NCBI GenBank assembly: GCA_031546825.1 | Contig: JAVBJU010000025.1 | Coordinates: 62,001 to 126,000 of the forward strand | Direction of reading: 5' to 3' | Length of the DNA stretch: 64,000 bases | DNA from: Hohaiivirga sp031546825 | Lineage (GTDB): Bacteria > Pseudomonadota > Alphaproteobacteria > Rhizobiales > Beijerinckiaceae | Part shown: piece by piece, positions 1 through 9,298 of the stretch | Layout of the letters: every line of letters begins with the position of its first letter | How positions within the stretch are numbered: position 1 is the first letter of the stretch | Made by a program: the position numbers and the translations under genes | The notes under the pieces: model-generated | The model's database searches: none | Seen by the model: the letters and a program-made list of their open reading frames with translations, nothing else | What the model was told of the DNA's origin: nothing

Positions 1-335
1 TTGTTGCTGCGGAACTTGAAGCGGTAAATGTCAGGCTTCTTGACGCCTTCGGTGAGGATATGGAGCTTGCCGCCCTGTACCCACCACATACCGCGCTCCT
101 TGTTGAAAACGCGGGTTCTTTCCGGGTTGGAATAGAAGGTGACGTCGAAACGCCCATCCGCAGTGCGGTTGAAGGTCCAGGCCAGAAACGGGCATTTGGC
201 ATTGACGCGTTTCATGTCGCGCTGTCCGTCGAAACGTCCGACCATGCGGTCGTCGAGGGAGGAAGACGGCCCTGCAATCGCAGGCGTTGCAATAAATATT
301 GCGCTTGCCGTGATGAGGGCAAACCTCGCAAACAT
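1..335 (-). CDS. Secreted protein of unknown function (C-terminus beyond the window)
   Basis: Reading the minus strand from an ATG at 335 gives a partial protein of about 111 residues that runs off the window start. It begins with a typical Sec signal peptide (MFARFALITASAIF, cleavage likely after TPAIA). The mature part is rich in aromatic and charged residues (CPFLAWTFNRTADGRFD, then ERGMWWVQGG) and looks like a small periplasmic beta-rich protein. An AGGGAG Shine-Dalgarno sequence sits 6 bases before this ATG. A second ATG at 341 is too close to the same site. It starts 36 bases after the opgD stop on the same strand, so the two are probably co-transcribed. I do not recognise the family; a role linked to periplasmic glucans is only inferred from position. 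Confidence 0.7.
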   Translation of the reverse strand, partial: MFARFALITASAIFIATPAIAGPSSSLDDRMVGRFDGQRDMKRVNAKCPFLAWTFNRTADGRFDVTFYSNPERTRVFNKERGMWWVQGGKLHILTEGVKKPDIYRFKFRSN

Positions 336-371
336 CACCATCTCCCTTTCCCGAACGGTATCACCCCACTC

Positions 372-1946
372 TTAGAATGGGTGATACTGATACATCCACG
401 TCTCACTCAGCACATTACTGCCCTGCTTGAGATAGGCGCGCATCTCCACCGGCTCGTGGCCCTGCACATTGATATCAAACTCCGCGCGCCAGTGGCCGGG
501 CACATCATCGGGCACGGCTTCGGTGCGGATGTTGGAGAACGTGCCGCGAGAGGCGGTCAGTACGATTTCCGGAAACACGCCTGTGGGCAGGCGCGTCAGG
601 CTCGGACCGAGGAACTCCACCACGAACTTGCGCACGCCTTGCGGGCGGTTGGTGCCCATCTGGCCGCCATTGCCGAGGCGGGTGGCGACGCAGCGGGCGA
701 GATCGCCCTCGAAGGGCTCATTGGCCACCCACAGCGTCCGGTAGGAAATATCAAAGGACTGGCCAGCCTTGGCAGGCGCGGCGGGAACCCACATGGCGAT
801 GATGTTGTCGTGGATTTCGTCGTCGGTCGGGTTTTCAATGAGCTGGATGGTGCCCGCGCCCCAGTTGCCCTTGGGCTCAATCCACAAGCTTGGGCGGCGG
901 TTGTAATTGACGCCGTCGAGGTAGTGGTCGAACACCCGGTCGCGCTGACACAAGCCGAAGCCGCGTGGGTTGTTGTCGGAGAAAGCCGAGGCCATCGTGC
1001 CGGGCGGTGCATTGAGCGGACGCCAGATGCGCTCACCCGCGCCGGTCCACATGGCAAGGCCGTCGGAATCGTGCACCTCGGGCCGCCAGTCGGTCGCGAT
1101 CTTTTTAACCGTTTCCGAGAACCAGAACATCGAGGTCAGTGGTGCAATGCCGAGCCGCGCCACGTCTTTGCGCAGGTATAGCGACTTGTCGATATCCATC
1201 ACGACATCCTTGCCGCGCTTCATCACGAACCGGAAGGCACCGGAGACAGACGGGCCATCGAGCAGCGCATAGAGGGTGACGGTGTCGGAGCCGGGTTGCG
1301 GCGTCTCGAAATAGATATTGGTGAAGTCGGGAAACTCTTCCGGCGTATCATACACGACCGTGTTGATGGCAATGCCGCGTGCCGAAAGTCCGTATTGATA
1401 AAGCTCGCCGATGGCGCGGAAATAGGATGCGCCGAGGAAGGCGACCCAGTCGTTCTTCTTCCAGTCCAGGCTGCCGTCGCGCGGCTCCTGCAGGCGGAAC
1501 CCGGCGAAGCCGCTATTGACCGGCAGCTTTTTGGCGGGGGAATCCGCGGGCATATCGAAATAGCTATCGTCATAGATGATTTCCCGTGCCTGGCCCTTAT
1601 CGACCACATGCATCCGCACTGGCTTCTGGAAAAACCGGCCGAGGTGGAAAAATGTCACCGGGAAATCGCTCGGGCCATTGGCCCATAGGGCGAGATCGGT
1701 CTTGAACTTGATCTTGCCATGGGCGTCGTAATCAATGGCCCACAGAATATCTTTGGGCGCGGTGATCGGCGCGACATAGGCGGTTTTTGCCATTTCGCGG
1801 GCGCGCTTTTTCAGGGCATCGAAGCTGAAGGCGTTGGCGGCCCCAACTTTGAGACCCTGCGGTTGCTCAAGGGCAGAGGCTGGAAAGCCGCTGGCAACGA
1901 GCGATGCGGTGGCAAGAGCGGAAGTCAGGAAAACGCGGCGATCCAT
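372..1946 (-). CDS. opgD: Periplasmic glucan biosynthesis protein OpgD/MdoD-like
   Basis: A 524-residue protein of the MdoG/OpgG family, which acts in the periplasm on the backbone of osmoregulated periplasmic glucans. The N-terminus MDRRVFLTSALATAS is a twin-arginine (Tat) signal, cleavage likely after FPASA. A Tat signal is the known mark of OpgD, whereas OpgG uses Sec. Family blocks are visible along the length, for example RGIAINTVVYDTPEEFPDF near residue 195 and RRPSLWIEPKGNWG near 353. Length matches the family (about 500-550). A secreted protein follows 36 bases downstream on the same strand. No opgH glucosyltransferase is visible in the window. Assignment to the family is firm; OpgD rather than OpgG rests on the Tat signal. 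Confidence 0.9.
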   Translation of the reverse strand: MDRRVFLTSALATASLVASGFPASALEQPQGLKVGAANAFSFDALKKRAREMAKTAYVAPITAPKDILWAIDYDAHGKIKFKTDLALWANGPSDFPVTFFHLGRFFQKPVRMHVVDKGQAREIIYDDSYFDMPADSPAKKLPVNSGFAGFRLQEPRDGSLDWKKNDWVAFLGASYFRAIGELYQYGLSARGIAINTVVYDTPEEFPDFTNIYFETPQPGSDTVTLYALLDGPSVSGAFRFVMKRGKDVVMDIDKSLYLRKDVARLGIAPLTSMFWFSETVKKIATDWRPEVHDSDGLAMWTGAGERIWRPLNAPPGTMASAFSDNNPRGFGLCQRDRVFDHYLDGVNYNRRPSLWIEPKGNWGAGTIQLIENPTDDEIHDNIIAMWVPAAPAKAGQSFDISYRTLWVANEPFEGDLARCVATRLGNGGQMGTNRPQGVRKFVVEFLGPSLTRLPTGVFPEIVLTASRGTFSNIRTEAVPDDVPGHWRAEFDINVQGHEPVEMRAYLKQGSNVLSETWMYQYHPF

Positions 1947-2043
1947 CGGGTTTGCAAACCTCTTTTGTGTTGTCGCTCCGGCGCATCCGGGCCGGATGTG
2001 CGGCTCGCGCTTGGGAGCCGCCTCGTAGCAAGATTGCCGGAAG

Positions 2044-2289
2044 TTATTTGGTGTAAAGCGGTTCCACGGCCACAGAGCTGAGCCACAGCTTGTACATCAG
2101 CCATCCGCCACACAGGCAGAAGAGGGCGGTAAGAACGTATTCCACGATCAGCCCAAGCTCAAACAGCCCGGCAATGGCCCAGGCTCCGGCAAAGGCGATG
2201 CCGAAAATTTCCGTTCCAACCAGAATCATCACGCAGATGATGGTGAAAAGGTTCAGCGCGTTAAATCGGCCTTCGGGGCGTGGGGACAC
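2044..2289 (-). CDS. Small two-helix membrane protein
   Basis: An 81-residue protein with two hydrophobic segments, FTIICVMILVGTEIFGIAFA and the region around YVLTALFCLCGGWLMYKLW, so it is probably an inner-membrane protein. I chose a GTG start at 2289 because a GGAG site lies 8 bases upstream. The frame is also open to a TTG at 2319, but that start has no ribosome binding site. It lies 97 bases upstream of opgD on the same strand. I do not recognise a functional family. Confidence 0.65.
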   Translation of the reverse strand: MSPRPEGRFNALNLFTIICVMILVGTEIFGIAFAGAWAIAGLFELGLIVEYVLTALFCLCGGWLMYKLWLSSVAVEPLYTK

Positions 2290-2427
2290 TGTGGCTTCTC
2301 CGTTTAGCGCAATGCGCAATATAAAAGAATCTAGAACTACGCGCGTTTCAAGCTAAGCGCCCTTCGGTCTAGGTTTGCTTTCGAATACCCCATTTTACCA
2401 ACGCATGGCAAGCTTTGCGGTGCGCTT

Positions 2428-3450
2428 TCAGGCGAGGCCCTGTTCGATCCACAGGCCCAACATCAAGGATAAGCCGAGTGTTGCAACAAAAGCGGCAGCG
2501 GTGAGTTCCAGTGCTGAGGCCGCGAGCGGTGCAAACCCATTGCTGCGCCCGCCCGCAAGCCGCAACGCGAGCGCCTTGGCAAAAACCGCAAGCGTGGCAA
2601 TGAGGCCGGTGGTGATGGCGGTACCGAGCGCCATGGCCAGTGTCGCCAGAATGCCCGCAGCAAACAGCCCCTGCGACAGGGAAAAAACCAGGATGATCAG
2701 TGCGCCGGAGCAGGGTCGCGCGCCCGCCGCCACGATCACCCCAAGCCGGTCGCGCCAATGGTGCAGACGGTCAATCTCTTCGGGCGGTGGCAGATGGACA
2801 TGGTCGCAAGCCAGTGTGGCCGGATCGACAACGATGCCCCGGCTGGCGTCCAGCGCGCCAAGAAACTTCCCGGCCTTGCGCCAGACAAGCCCGATGCCGA
2901 CGAGGGCAATCACCGCAAAGCTCACGGTCTCAAGCAAATCGGCCCAGGCATTCATTTGCCGGGCGGTGGTTTGTAATGCCAGAACGGCGACACCAACAAT
3001 GGTGATTGCAACCAGTGCTTGCAGCAAGGCGGCAGCGAGGCAGATGCCGAGCCCGCGCATGAGCGAGCGGCCGCTGGCGACAAGATAGGCTGAAATAATC
3101 CCCTTCCCGTGACCCGGTCCGGCGGCATGGAATACGCCATAGGCGAAGCCGATACCGATCAGCGGCCAGATTGCGCCGCGCCCTTCTTTGAGGGCAGAAA
3201 CCGCATCGGTCAGCGCCTTATAGAAAGCGCCTTGCAGGGCGAGGATGTGGCTACCGAGGCCCCCCATCATTGGCGCGGCCTCACGGGCGAGGCCGAAGGG
3301 CGCTTTTGGGGCGGTTTTTGGCGCATCGGGCCACAGCATCCAGACCATTAACATCAACAGGCCCCCGACCAGTGCCAGAGCCGTCAGAGCAACCGCAAGG
3401 CGGCGCGCTGTGAAGGGTATTACGGGGCGGGGCGGTGCGAGGCTTGTCAT
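2428..3450 (-). CDS. NicO/RcnA-family nickel-cobalt efflux permease
   Basis: A 340-residue polytopic inner-membrane protein. Family signatures are visible: HAAGPGHGKGIISAYLVASG near residue 110 (the histidine motif of NicO proteins) and ARPCSGALIILVFSLSQG near 245. Between helices there is a histidine-bearing cytosolic loop (CDHVHLPPPEEIDRLHHW), as in RcnA-type exporters. These proteins export Ni2+/Co2+, or feed a metal to a partner, across the inner membrane. Its ATG overlaps the stop of the upstream DUF1007 gene (ATGA), so the two are translationally coupled and likely one system. Which metal is moved cannot be read from the sequence. Confidence 0.85.
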   Translation of the reverse strand: MTSLAPPRPVIPFTARRLAVALTALALVGGLLMLMVWMLWPDAPKTAPKAPFGLAREAAPMMGGLGSHILALQGAFYKALTDAVSALKEGRGAIWPLIGIGFAYGVFHAAGPGHGKGIISAYLVASGRSLMRGLGICLAAALLQALVAITIVGVAVLALQTTARQMNAWADLLETVSFAVIALVGIGLVWRKAGKFLGALDASRGIVVDPATLACDHVHLPPPEEIDRLHHWRDRLGVIVAAGARPCSGALIILVFSLSQGLFAAGILATLAMALGTAITTGLIATLAVFAKALALRLAGGRSNGFAPLAASALELTAAAFVATLGLSLMLGLWIEQGLA

Positions 3451-4103
3451 GGGCAGGCGGCCACGGCCTTGCTGGCATATTGCAGGCCCATGCCAGCATT
3501 GGCGAAGTAATCTTCTGAATATTGGCTGAGATCGGCCTGCGTCGCCTGTTTGGGACGCGTCACGGTGATGGTGCAGCCAGTCTTGCTTGCGCTCATGGTC
3601 ACCGCCTCGGCCCCGCTCACCATGCTGAAATCAATGAAATAGCTGGTGTCGTAGACCTCAAGCCCAATGATTTTTGGTGCTTTGGCCGGCGTTTTCAGCG
3701 GCAGGTCGAAATGCTGGGTGAGCGCACCGTCGGCAAATGTCATGGAATAGGTGATTGGCGCATCAAACGCCTGTTCCTTACCGGCAATCTTGACCTTGGT
3801 GAAATAACCGAACTCTGCAAGCCCATCGGTGTTTTCCTTGGCGAGTGGCTGGAGTTCCTCTTCGCTCAGAATGCCGTCACGGTTGGTGTCTAGCCCGGTG
3901 GTGACATAGCTCGAAAACGGCTTGTCGAAGGTCCAGTCATGGTGAATGCCGGTGAGGTTGCCGTCGGGATCAAACAAGAGCTTTGTTTTTGAAACAACCC
4001 AGACGTGGGGGTGCGCCTGCGCCGGCTCCGGTCCAAGCCACGCGGCGAGGGCGAGCAGGGCAAATGCGGCAAGGCGGGCGGCGGATCGGGAAAAGAGAAT
4101 CAT
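3447..4103 (-). CDS. DUF1007 periplasmic protein (metal-export partner)
   Basis: A DUF1007 protein, 218 residues from the chosen ATG at 4103. That start gives a clean signal peptide (MILFSRSAARLAAFALLALA, cleavage after PAQA) and a mature N-terminus HPHVW, the usual histidine motif of the family. The frame is open to an ATG at 4148, but this would bury the signal. An EF-hand-like calcium loop, DTNRDGILSEEE, lies about 70-80 residues in. The gene overlaps the NicO permease gene by 4 bases. DUF1007-NicO pairs are common, and the protein probably presents or receives metal in the periplasm. That role is inferred. Confidence 0.85.
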   Translation of the reverse strand: MILFSRSAARLAAFALLALAAWLGPEPAQAHPHVWVVSKTKLLFDPDGNLTGIHHDWTFDKPFSSYVTTGLDTNRDGILSEEELQPLAKENTDGLAEFGYFTKVKIAGKEQAFDAPITYSMTFADGALTQHFDLPLKTPAKAPKIIGLEVYDTSYFIDFSMVSGAEAVTMSASKTGCTITVTRPKQATQADLSQYSEDYFANAGMGLQYASKAVAACP

Positions 4104-4197
4104 GGGAGAATAATGAATCCGTTGCGGATCGAGGGCAATCGCCACCATCGAGCGTGCTTCATGGGCACTGATATGGGCGCTTTAGTGGCAGCCCGCG

Positions 4198-5289
4198 TCA
4201 GGTTAGTCCTATGACGCGGATGAGCAGCACTGAAATGGCGATCAGCAGCACAAGCGACACCACCACCGCCATCGTCACCCGTCCGCCGACTTTCGACAGG
4301 GTTCGAAGATCGACGCCGAGCCCGAGCGCCGCCATGGAGATGACGGTAAATGCCACCGTCACGAAGCTCACTTGGCGTAACACTGCTTCTGGCACGAACC
4401 CAAGTGAACGCACGCCGATCATCACCAGAAAGCCAATGATAAACCATGGCACCATCTTGCCAAAGCTGAGCCGCACCGGGGCGATGGTGGCGGTATGGGC
4501 AGTGGCTTCCAGCCGGGGGGCGAGGAGCGACAGCACGATGACGACCGGGCCGAGCATCAACACGCGCACAAGCTTCACCAGCGTGCCGATCTGCGCCGCC
4601 AGCAAGCCGACCGGCATGGTTGCTGCCAATACCTGGGGCACCGCATAGACGGTGAGGCCCGCCAATACGCCATACTGGTTCTGGTCATAGCCAAGCACCG
4701 GAATGAGCAACGGCAGGCACAGCACGACAATCACCCCGAGGATGGCGGTGAAAGCAATGGAGGACGCCACGTCCTCGCTATCCGCCTGAATAACCGGAGC
4801 GACTGCCGCAATCGCCGAATTGCCGCAGATTGAATTACCGCAGGCCACCAATATCGCCATGCGTTGCGGCAGCTTCAAAAGACGCCCAGTGGTGTAGCTC
4901 GCGCAGATGGCAAACATCACGGTGGCTGCGATGCCGATAATCAGCACGCCGCCCGCATCGGCCAGCGTCTTGACGCTAATGGTCAGGCCGAGCAGCATCA
5001 CCGCGATTTCCAGCAGCGTTTTCGCGCAAAACGCCATGCCGGGTACAAACGCCTTACCCGGCGAGAACAGGGTACGAATCACCGTGCCAAGCAGAATGGC
5101 AATGACCAGCGCCTCAATCCACGGACGCCCGGTGAGATGCTCCTCCGCCATTTGCAGGCCATAAGCTGTGGCAGAGATGGCCGCGCATAGGAGAATGCCC
5201 GGAAGGAGCGAACGCAGACGGGAGACGAAGGGCGACACTGGGATGGGCTCCGGAGAAAGGCGGAGCAGCACAATGCGCCCCGCCGTCAT
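4198..5289 (-). CDS. YeiH/UPF0324-family putative sulfate exporter
   Basis: A 363-residue membrane protein with about ten hydrophobic segments. It shows the UPF0324 (YeiH) family blocks: GRPWIEALVIAILLGTVIRT, then CGNSICGNSAIAAVAPVI near residue 150, and AALGLGVDLRTLSKVGGR near 325. Members are annotated as putative sulfate exporters, but substrates are poorly established. A GTG at 5238 preceded by a GGAG site could be the true start and would give 346 residues; the ATG at 5289 lacks an obvious ribosome binding site. It ends 94 bases before the DUF1007 start on the same strand, so a shared transcript is possible. Confidence 0.85.
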   Translation of the reverse strand: MTAGRIVLLRLSPEPIPVSPFVSRLRSLLPGILLCAAISATAYGLQMAEEHLTGRPWIEALVIAILLGTVIRTLFSPGKAFVPGMAFCAKTLLEIAVMLLGLTISVKTLADAGGVLIIGIAATVMFAICASYTTGRLLKLPQRMAILVACGNSICGNSAIAAVAPVIQADSEDVASSIAFTAILGVIVVLCLPLLIPVLGYDQNQYGVLAGLTVYAVPQVLAATMPVGLLAAQIGTLVKLVRVLMLGPVVIVLSLLAPRLEATAHTATIAPVRLSFGKMVPWFIIGFLVMIGVRSLGFVPEAVLRQVSFVTVAFTVISMAALGLGVDLRTLSKVGGRVTMAVVVSLVLLIAISVLLIRVIGLT

Positions 5290-5424
5290 GGTATCAGTGC
5301 ATTGTCGTTGAGGGAAACCCTAATGCCTGGCTGCGGTTTGACTGAGTGAACCCGTGTACCCCTTGCATATCCGGCGCGGCGACAGCTATCGTGCGCGGGA
5401 CGATTTTTGTTTCAGGGATACCCC

Positions 5425-5820
5425 ATGGCCAAAACCATTCATTCGATGATCCGCGTGCTTGATGAAGCGCGCTCGCTTACATTCTATGCCACCGCTTTCG
5501 GACTTGAAGTCGCCGAGCGGTTTGTGTTTGACGGGTTCACGCTCATCTATCTGAGCAATAAGGAAAGCGATTTCGAACTGGAACTGACCGTCAATCACGA
5601 TCGCGCCGTGCCCTATGTCCTCGGCGATGGCTATGGCCATATTGCCGTCAGCGTCGATGATCTCGAGGCGGAACATGCGCGCTGCGAAGCTGCCGGGCTC
5701 GCGCCGACACCGGTCAAGGCCATGAGCCATGACGGGAAACCGCTGGCCCGCTTCTTCTTTTTGCAAGACCCGGATGGCTACAAAATAGAAGTTTTGCAGC
5801 GCGGCGGGCGTTATATTTAG
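5425..5820 (+). CDS. Glyoxalase I-like VOC-family protein
   Basis: A 131-residue protein of the vicinal oxygen chelate fold, closest in pattern to lactoylglutathione lyase (GloA), which converts the hemithioacetal of methylglyoxal and glutathione to S-lactoylglutathione. The four expected metal ligands are in place: His6, Glu53 (in ELELTVNHD), His72 (in GYGHIAVSVDD) and Glu122 (in DPDGYKIEV). The start is the ATG at 5425, preceded by AGGGA. The open frame reaches a TTG at 5407 without a ribosome site. It is convergent with ung, with only 4 bases between the stops. Another VOC dioxygenase-like activity cannot be excluded. Confidence 0.85.
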   Translation: MAKTIHSMIRVLDEARSLTFYATAFGLEVAERFVFDGFTLIYLSNKESDFELELTVNHDRAVPYVLGDGYGHIAVSVDDLEAEHARCEAAGLAPTPVKAMSHDGKPLARFFFLQDPDGYKIEVLQRGGRYI

Positions 5821-5824
5821 CTGG

Positions 5825-6535
5825 CTAAATATGCCAGTCGATGGCAGTTATTCCCTGCTTTTCCAGCCACTGGTTGGCGCGGCTGAACGGGCGGCTGTTG
5901 CGGAAATCGCGTAGGCGATTGAGCGGCGACGGGTGGCCGCTTTCAACGATCAGATGCTTGCTGCCATCAATCAAGGCTGCGCGGCTGCGCGCTGAGCCGC
6001 CCCACAGCAGAAATGCCACAGCCGGGCGCTTTTCTGACAGGGCGCGAATGGCCTGATCGGTCAGCGCGGACCAGCCGAGTTTGAGATGCGCTCCAGCATT
6101 GGCGGCTTCCACTGTCAGGGCGCTGTTGAGCAACAGCACGCCCTGTTTCGCCCAAGGGGTGAGGTTGCCACTCAGGGGGCGCTGTCCCTGCGCGCCGTCC
6201 ATGTCACTCACCATCTCATCCAGAATGGTTTTGAGCGATGCGGGCAGGCGGCGCGTCCCGGTATAGGAAAAGGCGAGGCCATGCGCGTCGCCCGGTGTCG
6301 GGTAGGGGTCCTGGCCGAGAACCACTGCCTTGACGCTGTCGAAGGGCGTCAGCGTGAAGGCGTTGAAGATGTTTTGCGGGGCGGGAAGGATGGTCTTGCC
6401 CGCAACTGCCATGTCATCAAGCGCGCGGCAAATGCGCGCCGCTTCGCCATCGGTGAAAAATGGCAGGTCGCGCCAAGTCACCGCCTGCGGGCTTGCGAGA
6501 AAGTCTTGAAGGGCGCGCGTGGCGGAAATGGTCAT
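5825..6535 (-). CDS. ung: Uracil-DNA glycosylase (family 1)
   Basis: Removes uracil from DNA as the first step of base-excision repair. The 236-residue protein carries the family 1 motif GQDPYPTPGDAHGLAFS at residues 74-90 (catalytic Asp76) and the DNA-intercalation loop HPSPLN near the C-terminus. I chose the ATG at 6535, which gives the usual family length. The frame extends to a TTG at 6589 without support. It is divergent from hemH, so the 144-base gap should hold both promoters. Confidence 0.95.
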   Translation of the reverse strand: MTISATRALQDFLASPQAVTWRDLPFFTDGEAARICRALDDMAVAGKTILPAPQNIFNAFTLTPFDSVKAVVLGQDPYPTPGDAHGLAFSYTGTRRLPASLKTILDEMVSDMDGAQGQRPLSGNLTPWAKQGVLLLNSALTVEAANAGAHLKLGWSALTDQAIRALSEKRPAVAFLLWGGSARSRAALIDGSKHLIVESGHPSPLNRLRDFRNSRPFSRANQWLEKQGITAIDWHI

Positions 6536-6679
6536 TTTGGCTCGGCAGGTTGTGGTAACGCACTTTTGTCTTAGTACATTTCCAATCAAGCGGGAATTGC
6601 ATCTTTCAAGGTCGCCGCGAGCCGTTTAAGGTCATAGCTGAAAAAGCCGTGCCGAAGCACGGCGATCATGGGAGCGCGC

Positions 6680-7723
6680 ATGACCACCCCAACCGGACAA
6701 AGCCATAGCCTGCTGGCAAAATCAGGCAGGATCGGCGTTCTGCTGGTCAATCTTGGTACGCCGGAAGCCACCGATTACTGGTCGATGCGCCGCTATCTGC
6801 ATGAGTTTTTGTCTGACCGCCGCGTGATCGAGACGCCGCGCTGGCTGTGGTGGCCGCTGTTGAACCTGATCATCCTCACCACCCGCCCGAGCCGCAAGGG
6901 CAAGGATTACGACACGGTGTGGAACAATGAGCGCAACGAAGGTCCGCTCAAAACCATCACCCGCGCGCAAAGCGAAAAGCTCACGATGCTGCTGGCCTCG
7001 GAGCTTGGTACGAGCGCAGAAAATATCACTGTCGAATGGGGGATGCGTTACGGCCATCCCTCCATTGAGAGTGGTTTGAAGGGTCTGCAAGATGCGGGCT
7101 GCGACCGTATTCTCCTGCTGCCGCTCTACCCGCAATATTCCGCCGCGACCTCGGCAACCGTATGCGACAAGGCGTTTGACGCCCTCAAGAAAATGCGGTG
7201 GCAGCCGACATTGCGCGTGGCGCATCCCTATTACAATGACCCGGCTTATATCGACGCGGTGGTTGCCGCCATGCGCCGGGATCTGGCGAAGCTGAAGTTT
7301 GAACCCGAGGTGATCCTCGTTTCGTTCCACGGTATGCCGCAATCCTATATCGACAAGGGCGATCCCTATTACGAGGAATGCGTCGAGACCTGTCGGCTGA
7401 TGCGCGAGCGCTTCGGCTGGCCCGAAGACAAGTTCATGCTGAGCTTCCAATCGCGCTTCGGCACTGAAGAGTGGATCAAGCCCTATACCGATGAAACCAT
7501 CAAGGGCTTTGCCGCCAAAGGCATCAAGCGTATGGCGATTGTTGCCCCCGGCTTCTCTGCCGATTGTCTGGAAACCCTTGAAGAACTTGACGGTGAAAAC
7601 CGCCATTATTTCGAGGGTGGCGGCGGCGTAGACTACGCCTTCCTGCCTTGCCTCAACGACAGCGATGAAGGGATGCAGGCCATCCGCTCGGTGGTGTTGC
7701 GGGAATTACAGGGCTGGCTGTGA
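6680..7723 (+). CDS. hemH: Ferrochelatase
   Basis: Inserts Fe2+ into protoporphyrin IX, the last step of haem synthesis, at the inner face of the membrane. The protein is 347 residues from the ATG at 6680. Motifs include GVLLVNLGTPEA at the N-terminus, the catalytic His in VSFHGMPQSYIDKGDPYYE, and the conserved acidic patch GFSADCLETLEEL. Two ATGs compete. The one at 6680 has GGGAG 5 bases upstream; the one at 6668 has none. A strong bidirectional hairpin follows the stop. Confidence 0.95.
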   Translation: MTTPTGQSHSLLAKSGRIGVLLVNLGTPEATDYWSMRRYLHEFLSDRRVIETPRWLWWPLLNLIILTTRPSRKGKDYDTVWNNERNEGPLKTITRAQSEKLTMLLASELGTSAENITVEWGMRYGHPSIESGLKGLQDAGCDRILLLPLYPQYSAATSATVCDKAFDALKKMRWQPTLRVAHPYYNDPAYIDAVVAAMRRDLAKLKFEPEVILVSFHGMPQSYIDKGDPYYEECVETCRLMRERFGWPEDKFMLSFQSRFGTEEWIKPYTDETIKGFAAKGIKRMAIVAPGFSADCLETLEELDGENRHYFEGGGGVDYAFLPCLNDSDEGMQAIRSVVLRELQGWL

Positions 7724-7756
7724 GCCGATAAAGGCGCGCACCGTTCTGAGAAATAA

Positions 7757-7790
7757 AAAGCGCCGGAAGGGATGTCCCGTCCGGCGCTTT
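7757..7790. terminator. Bidirectional terminator between hemH and lpdA
   Basis: A perfect 11-base inverted repeat (7757-7767 and 7780-7790, AAAGCGCCGGA) encloses a 12-base loop. The outer A and T ends give short T runs on both strands. It lies between two convergent stops and should end both transcripts. Confidence 0.85.
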
Positions 7791-7809
7791 GCTTTTGGAA
7801 ATAGTTATA

Positions 7810-9234
7810 TCACCCGTGCAGCGGGCGCCCATCCACGGCAAGGGCTGCTTCATGCACCACTTCCGACAGGCTCGGATGGGCGTGGATGATGCGGGCGAGG
7901 TCTTCGGATGAGGCCTTGAACTCCATCGCCACCACTGCTTCGGAGATGAGTTCGGACACCATGGGGCCGATCATATGCACGCCGAGGATGCGGTCGGTGT
8001 TTTTGTCGGCCAGAATTTTGACGGTGCCTTTGGCCTGGCCGAGGCCGAGTGCGCGGCCATTGGCGAGGAATGATGCCGTGCCCTTGCGGTAGGCAATGCC
8101 CGCCGCCTGAAGCTGCTCCTCGGTTTTGCCGACCCAGGCGATTTCCGGGTTGGTGTAGACCACGAAAGGCACCAGACCGAGATCAATATGCGGCTTCTGC
8201 CCAGCGATGCGTTCGGCCACCGCCACGCCCTCTTCGGACGCCTTATGCGCCAGCATCGGCCCGCGCACCACGTCGCCGATGGCCCAGATGCCGGGGAGGT
8301 TGGTGCGGCAGTCGTCATCCACCGTGATGAAGCCACGGGCATCCACGGCAAGGCCGATGCGCTCTGCGCCAAGGCCTGCGGTATGGGGCACCCGACCGAT
8401 GGAGACAATCAGCTTATCGACGGTCAGCGTCTTGGCTTCCCCGCCTTCCTTATAGGCTACTATTACCTCTTTGCCGGAAGTAATCTTGCCGATTTCGACG
8501 CCGAGATGGATATCGAGGCCGGTATCTTTGGTCAGTGTGCGCAAGGCTTCCTTGGCGATCTGGCGGTCGGTGGCGGCGAGGAAATCAGGCAGCGCTTCAA
8601 GCACCGTCACTTCCGTGCCGAGCCTGCGCCATACCGAGCCCATTTCCAACCCGATAACACCCGCGCCAATGATGCCAAGGCGCTTCGGCAACACGGCCTG
8701 GTCGAGAGCCCCGGCATTGTCGAGGATGGTAATATTATCGATGGTCACACCCGGCAGCGGGCGCGGGCTTGAGCCGGTGGCAATGATGACATTGCGGGCA
8801 ATGATGCGCTTCGGCTCTGTGCCCGCCACATCAATGATCCAGCCATCGGCGCTGTTGTCGGCAAAGGAGGCACGGCCGAAGAAGGGCTCGATCTTGTTCT
8901 TCTTCAGCAGCATCCCGATGCCGCCGGTGAGCTTTTTGACGATGCCGTCCTTGCGCTCAATCATCTTGGCAACATCAAACGACGCGCCTTTGACGGTGAT
9001 GCCGTGCTCGGCAAAGTCATGGTTCAGGGCGTGAAAATGCTCGGACGATTGCAGCAGGGCTTTCGAGGGAATACAGCCGACATTGAGGCAGGTGCCGCCC
9101 AGCGCCGGTGTGCCATCCTTGCCGATAAAGTCATCAATACAGGCGACCTTGAACCCGAGTTGGGCTGCGCGGATCGCCGCGACATAGCCGCCCGGTCCCG
9201 CGCCGATGACGGCGACGTCGAATTGCTGGCTCAT
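7810..9234 (-). CDS. lpdA: Dihydrolipoyl dehydrogenase (E3)
   Basis: FAD enzyme that reoxidises the dihydrolipoyl group of 2-oxo acid dehydrogenase complexes with NAD+. The 474-residue protein has the FAD-binding GAGPGGYVAAIRAAQ, the redox disulfide GGTCLNVGCIPSKALL near residue 47, the NAD-binding GAGVIGLEMGSVWRR, and the catalytic C-terminal His in HAHPSLSEVVHEAAL. It is the last gene of the sucA-sucB-lpdA run, 64 bases after the sucB stop, so it most likely serves the 2-oxoglutarate dehydrogenase complex. A pyruvate dehydrogenase E3 may exist elsewhere in the genome. Confidence 0.95.
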   Translation of the reverse strand: MSQQFDVAVIGAGPGGYVAAIRAAQLGFKVACIDDFIGKDGTPALGGTCLNVGCIPSKALLQSSEHFHALNHDFAEHGITVKGASFDVAKMIERKDGIVKKLTGGIGMLLKKNKIEPFFGRASFADNSADGWIIDVAGTEPKRIIARNVIIATGSSPRPLPGVTIDNITILDNAGALDQAVLPKRLGIIGAGVIGLEMGSVWRRLGTEVTVLEALPDFLAATDRQIAKEALRTLTKDTGLDIHLGVEIGKITSGKEVIVAYKEGGEAKTLTVDKLIVSIGRVPHTAGLGAERIGLAVDARGFITVDDDCRTNLPGIWAIGDVVRGPMLAHKASEEGVAVAERIAGQKPHIDLGLVPFVVYTNPEIAWVGKTEEQLQAAGIAYRKGTASFLANGRALGLGQAKGTVKILADKNTDRILGVHMIGPMVSELISEAVVAMEFKASSEDLARIIHAHPSLSEVVHEAALAVDGRPLHG

Positions 9235-9298
9235 GGGAGGAACTCCGTAAGAAAAGAAAGGCGCTTCCCGTTGAAAGGAAGCGCCCGAAAGTCAAAAA

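Noticed and set aside
60..1181. 373-codon open frame on the plus strand
   Set aside because: Antisense to opgD, which has a Tat signal and family motifs.
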